Of a DNA stretch of 14,327 bases, positions 12,755-14,327 are shown piece after piece. Within the stretch, counting starts at the first letter, position 1; the number at the start of each line of letters is the position of its first letter. The position numbers and the translations under genes were made by a program. The DNA lies in assembly GCA_017609945.1 (NCBI GenBank), contig JAFCCZ010000045.1, positions 1 to 14,327 on the forward strand, in the 5' to 3' direction. Source of the stretch: Candidatus Iainarchaeum sp. Its GTDB lineage: Archaea > Iainarchaeota > Iainarchaeia > Iainarchaeales > GCA-2688035. The notes under the pieces were generated by a model. It ran no database searches, was not told the DNA's origin, and saw only the letters and a program-made list of their open reading frames with translations.

Positions 12755-12772
12755 ACCCGTTGCACAACGGGT
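12755..12772 (-). terminator. Inverted repeat after the HTH_10 gene, terminator or operator
   Basis: ACCCGTTG and CAACGGGT form an 8+8 inverted repeat with two central bases, able to fold with a 4-nt loop. It lies 12 bp after the HTH_10 stop codon, and on the minus strand a T-containing AT stretch follows. It also sits next to the tandem TATA-like repeats, so it could instead be an operator for the downstream operon. Confidence 0.45.
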
Positions 12773-12783
12773 CATCTGGACCG

Positions 12784-13452
12784 TTAGCCTTCGTGCATTA
12801 TGTTCTCCAAAAAGAAGGGAATAAGCTTGTGCTCTGCCTTGCGCAAGTGCTCCTGGAAGGTGCTTGGAGAGAGCTTTGCAATCTTTGCAAGCTGCTGCAC
12901 CTCTATCTGCTTTGGATAGGCGTAATAGCCGTTCTTGTAGGCAAGCTTTATTGCCAGCTTCTGCTTCTCTGTTATGTCAGGCATGACGTGCGGGATGTAA
13001 AGATCGCGAATCTTTTCTTTGGATATCTTCTGCAGTTTTATGTCAACCCACTTCTGCGCAATCTTGAGAAAATCTGTGAGAACCCTTTTATCAAGAGCCA
13101 CAACCTCCAGATACTCAAAGCCGTCTGGTTTCACAACAATTGGCTTTATGAAGATCAGCTCTGGGCTAAGGTACATCTGCAGGTGAGAAGCGCCCTTCTT
13201 GGCCTTTAGGGTATACATCACTAGATTGCCTTCAAACTCCAAATTTTCATACTTTGGATTCTTTGAGATCTCGGAAAAGTAAGCTTGCCTGTTTTCCTCA
13301 TCGCCAAGCACAATGTGGGCGGTTGTGAGAAAAATATTTTTTCCCTTTGAAAACCTGTTCATTGGAAATACGAGAACAGTAAGCTTGTACTTTTTCGCCA
13401 AAGGAATTATGACGCTGCCCTCGTGCCAAAACTTCATCTTCAAAGTCCACAT
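12784..13452 (-). CDS. HTH_10 (bacterio-opsin activator-type) transcriptional regulator
   Basis: From ATG 13452 the protein has 222 residues. The N-terminal part (about 1-150) is the variable sensor-like domain of archaeal HTH_10 proteins, beginning MWTLKMKFWHEGSV. The C-terminal part (about 160-212) is the helix-turn-helix: ITEKQKLAIKLAYKNGYYAYP, then QQLAKIAKLSPSTFQEHLRKAEHKL, which matches the family's LTxxQxxALxxAYxxGYYxxP...SxSTxxEHLRxAExKL pattern. The open frame extends farther upstream, but that part runs antisense through cutA and has no family similarity, so 13452 is chosen (13437 is an alternative Met). The ligand is unknown. It lies upstream of, and is co-oriented with, the two-TM/HAD/phosphohistidine operon and is divergent from cutA; either could be its target (inference). 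Confidence 0.85.
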   Translation of the reverse strand: MWTLKMKFWHEGSVIIPLAKKYKLTVLVFPMNRFSKGKNIFLTTAHIVLGDEENRQAYFSEISKNPKYENLEFEGNLVMYTLKAKKGASHLQMYLSPELIFIKPIVVKPDGFEYLEVVALDKRVLTDFLKIAQKWVDIKLQKISKEKIRDLYIPHVMPDITEKQKLAIKLAYKNGYYAYPKQIEVQQLAKIAKLSPSTFQEHLRKAEHKLIPFFLENIMHEG

Positions 13453-13505
13453 TGCCAAACCCAAATAGATTAATGCTTTTTCCTTAATAAAATTAGCTGG
13501 TTGAG
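13453..13505. promoter_or_regulatory. Divergent promoter region between the HTH_10 gene and cutA
   Basis: The 53-bp spacer is A+T-rich, with TTAATAAAATT (13484-13494) and AGATTAATG (13468-13476) as possible TATA elements for either strand. GGTTGAG directly precedes the cutA ATG. Both promoters must overlap in this short space, so the two genes may be co-regulated. Confidence 0.4.
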
Positions 13506-13820
13506 ATGAAAACAGTAATTGGGCTGGTAACCTGCAGTAACTCTGCTGAAGCAAAGAAAATTGCAAAGCGGCTGCTTGAGAAAAAACTCGCCGCCTGCTG
13601 CAATATTGTGCCGGAAATTGAATCAATTTACTTGTGGAAGGGCGAGGTAAAGCAAGGGCGCGAAGCCCTGCTGATTGTGAAGACAAGGGAGCAGCTGAAG
13701 GGAAGAGTGCAGGAAGAGGTTGAAAAGCTGCACTCCTACGAGCTGCCGGCAATAGAGTTCATTGAAACAGAGTTGAACGGCAAGGCCTGCGAGTGGATTG
13801 AGGTGGAAACAGGGGAATAA
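13506..13820 (+). CDS. cutA: CutA1-like divalent-cation tolerance protein
   Basis: CutA1 is a small trimeric protein of ferredoxin-like fold that is linked to divalent-metal tolerance, although its exact role is unsettled. The 104-residue length is standard. Signatures are VTCSNSAEAKKIAKRLLEK near the N-terminus, KLAACCNIVPEIESIYLWKGE (about 27-47) with the conserved Trp, EALLIVKT (about 53-60), and HSYELPAIEF (about 76-85). The start ATG at 13506 is the only reasonable one. It is transcribed divergently from the HTH_10 gene and converges with the acetyl-CoA synthetase gene, with only two bases between the stop codons. Confidence 0.94.
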   Translation: MKTVIGLVTCSNSAEAKKIAKRLLEKKLAACCNIVPEIESIYLWKGEVKQGREALLIVKTREQLKGRVQEEVEKLHSYELPAIEFIETELNGKACEWIEVETGE

Positions 13821-13822
13821 AT

Positions 13823-14327
13823 TCACTTTCGCCGGTAGCCAACAACCTTCTTCAAATAGCTCACAATTTGCGGGTTCTGCAGGGTGCTTGCGTCTCCAAG
13901 CTTCTCGTTTACCAGCATGCTGCGCAGGAAGCGCCTCATTATTTTTCCGCTCCTGGTTTTTGGCAGGCCCTTAACAAACATAATCTGATGCGGCGTTGCC
14001 GTTGGCCCAATTGCCTTCCTAACCTGCTTCACAATCTCTGCCTCAAGCTTTGGCCCGGCCTTTTCGCCTGGGCGAAGAACAACAAAGGCTATTGGGACCT
14101 GACCGCGAATCTCGTCAGGCTTTGGAACAACAGCCGACTCAATCACGTCAGGGTGAGAGGTTATTGCGTCCTCAACCTCCGCGCTGCTCAAGCGGTGGCC
14201 TGCAACCTTCATCACATCGTCAACTCTCCCTGTAACGCGAATGTTGTTTTTATCGTACCACTTCGCGCCGTCGCTCGTGTAGTAAGTTTTAATCCCGTAC
14301 TCGCTCCAGTAGGTATCGCGGTACTTC
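13823..14327 (-). CDS. acsA: AMP-forming acetyl-CoA synthetase, C-terminal part (cut by window edge)
   Basis: This is the C-terminal 167 residues of an acetate-CoA ligase that activates acetate through acetyl-AMP. The frame is open to the right window edge. The start of the visible part, KYRDTYWSEYGIKTYYTSDGAK, is the end of the large domain. GRVDDVMKVAGHRLSSAEVE is the hinge into the C-terminal domain that rotates between the two half-reactions. LPKTRSGKIMRRFLR carries the catalytic lysine (in SGK) that is the acetylation target in homologues. HRLSSAEVEDAI and the length to the end fit Acs rather than the shorter acyl-CoA ligases, but another short-chain acyl-CoA synthetase cannot be excluded. 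It ends in TGA, two bases from the cutA stop. Confidence 0.9.
   Translation of the reverse strand, partial: KYRDTYWSEYGIKTYYTSDGAKWYDKNNIRVTGRVDDVMKVAGHRLSSAEVEDAITSHPDVIESAVVPKPDEIRGQVPIAFVVLRPGEKAGPKLEAEIVKQVRKAIGPTATPHQIMFVKGLPKTRSGKIMRRFLRSMLVNEKLGDASTLQNPQIVSYLKKVVGYRRK

Noticed and set aside
12750..12790. tRNA gene near the ACCCGTTG inverted repeat
   Set aside because: No D-arm, T-arm or anticodon-loop pattern accompanies the hairpin on either strand.
13453..13752. N-terminal extension of the HTH_10 regulator by about 100 residues
   Set aside because: The extension lies antisense over the N-terminal two thirds of cutA and has no regulator-like sequence. The family start matches ATG 13452.
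1..14327. CRISPR array, insertion sequence, rRNA or phage genes
   Set aside because: No regularly spaced repeats, transposase motifs, terminal inverted repeats or rRNA-like blocks were seen on either strand.

Overview
The window is archaeal chromosome with no visible mobile DNA. Nearly every recognisable product is an archaeal information-processing protein: the C-terminus of the MCM replicative helicase, aIF2-beta, aIF1A, a DUF424 protein, RIO1 kinase, a Dim2/Krr1-like KH protein and both subunits of DNA topoisomerase VI. An archaeal presenilin/signal-peptide-peptidase homologue, a COG4880-type beta-propeller protein and an HTH_10 (bacterio-opsin-activator type) regulator also fit. TATA-like boxes lie about 25-29 nt before several start codons, which suggests leaderless mRNAs. 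Genes inside operons instead carry a GGTGA-type Shine-Dalgarno. The lineage cannot be fixed from this sequence; an uncultivated euryarchaeal or DPANN-type genome is plausible (inference).

Layout. Positions 1-1386 (+): MCM C-terminus, then the presenilin-like protease. Positions 1393-2159 (-): a small basic protein and a DedA/VTT membrane protein. Positions 2235-4034 (+): aIF2-beta, DUF424, aIF1A and a basic-tailed methyltransferase-like protein. Positions 4116-6053 (+): a membrane-anchored beta-propeller protein. Positions 6133-10297 (+): RIO1, the KH protein, Top6B and Top6A. Positions 10298-12699 (-): a likely operon of a two-TM protein, a membrane-anchored HAD protein and a protein with a PEP-synthase-type phosphohistidine domain. 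Positions 12784-13452 (-): the HTH_10 regulator, divergent from cutA (13506-13820, +). Positions 13823-14327 (-): the C-terminus of an AMP-forming acetyl-CoA synthetase, cut by the window edge.

The initiation factors, RIO1 and the Dim2-like protein form a translation and small-subunit-maturation neighbourhood that runs into the topoisomerase VI pair, an association I know from other archaea. The HTH_10 gene, the two-TM/HAD/phosphohistidine operon, cutA and acs look like an accessory metabolic or membrane region.

The most unusual observations concern topoisomerase VI. Top6B lacks about 13 residues that normally form the glycine-rich ATP-lid motif, removed exactly in frame. Top6A has an in-frame TGA where the family normally has Gly (or Ala), between the two halves of the Toprim active site. 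Other genes here end in TGA, so this is not simple genome-wide reassignment. DUF424 also appears to start at a rare ATT codon behind a good Shine-Dalgarno.
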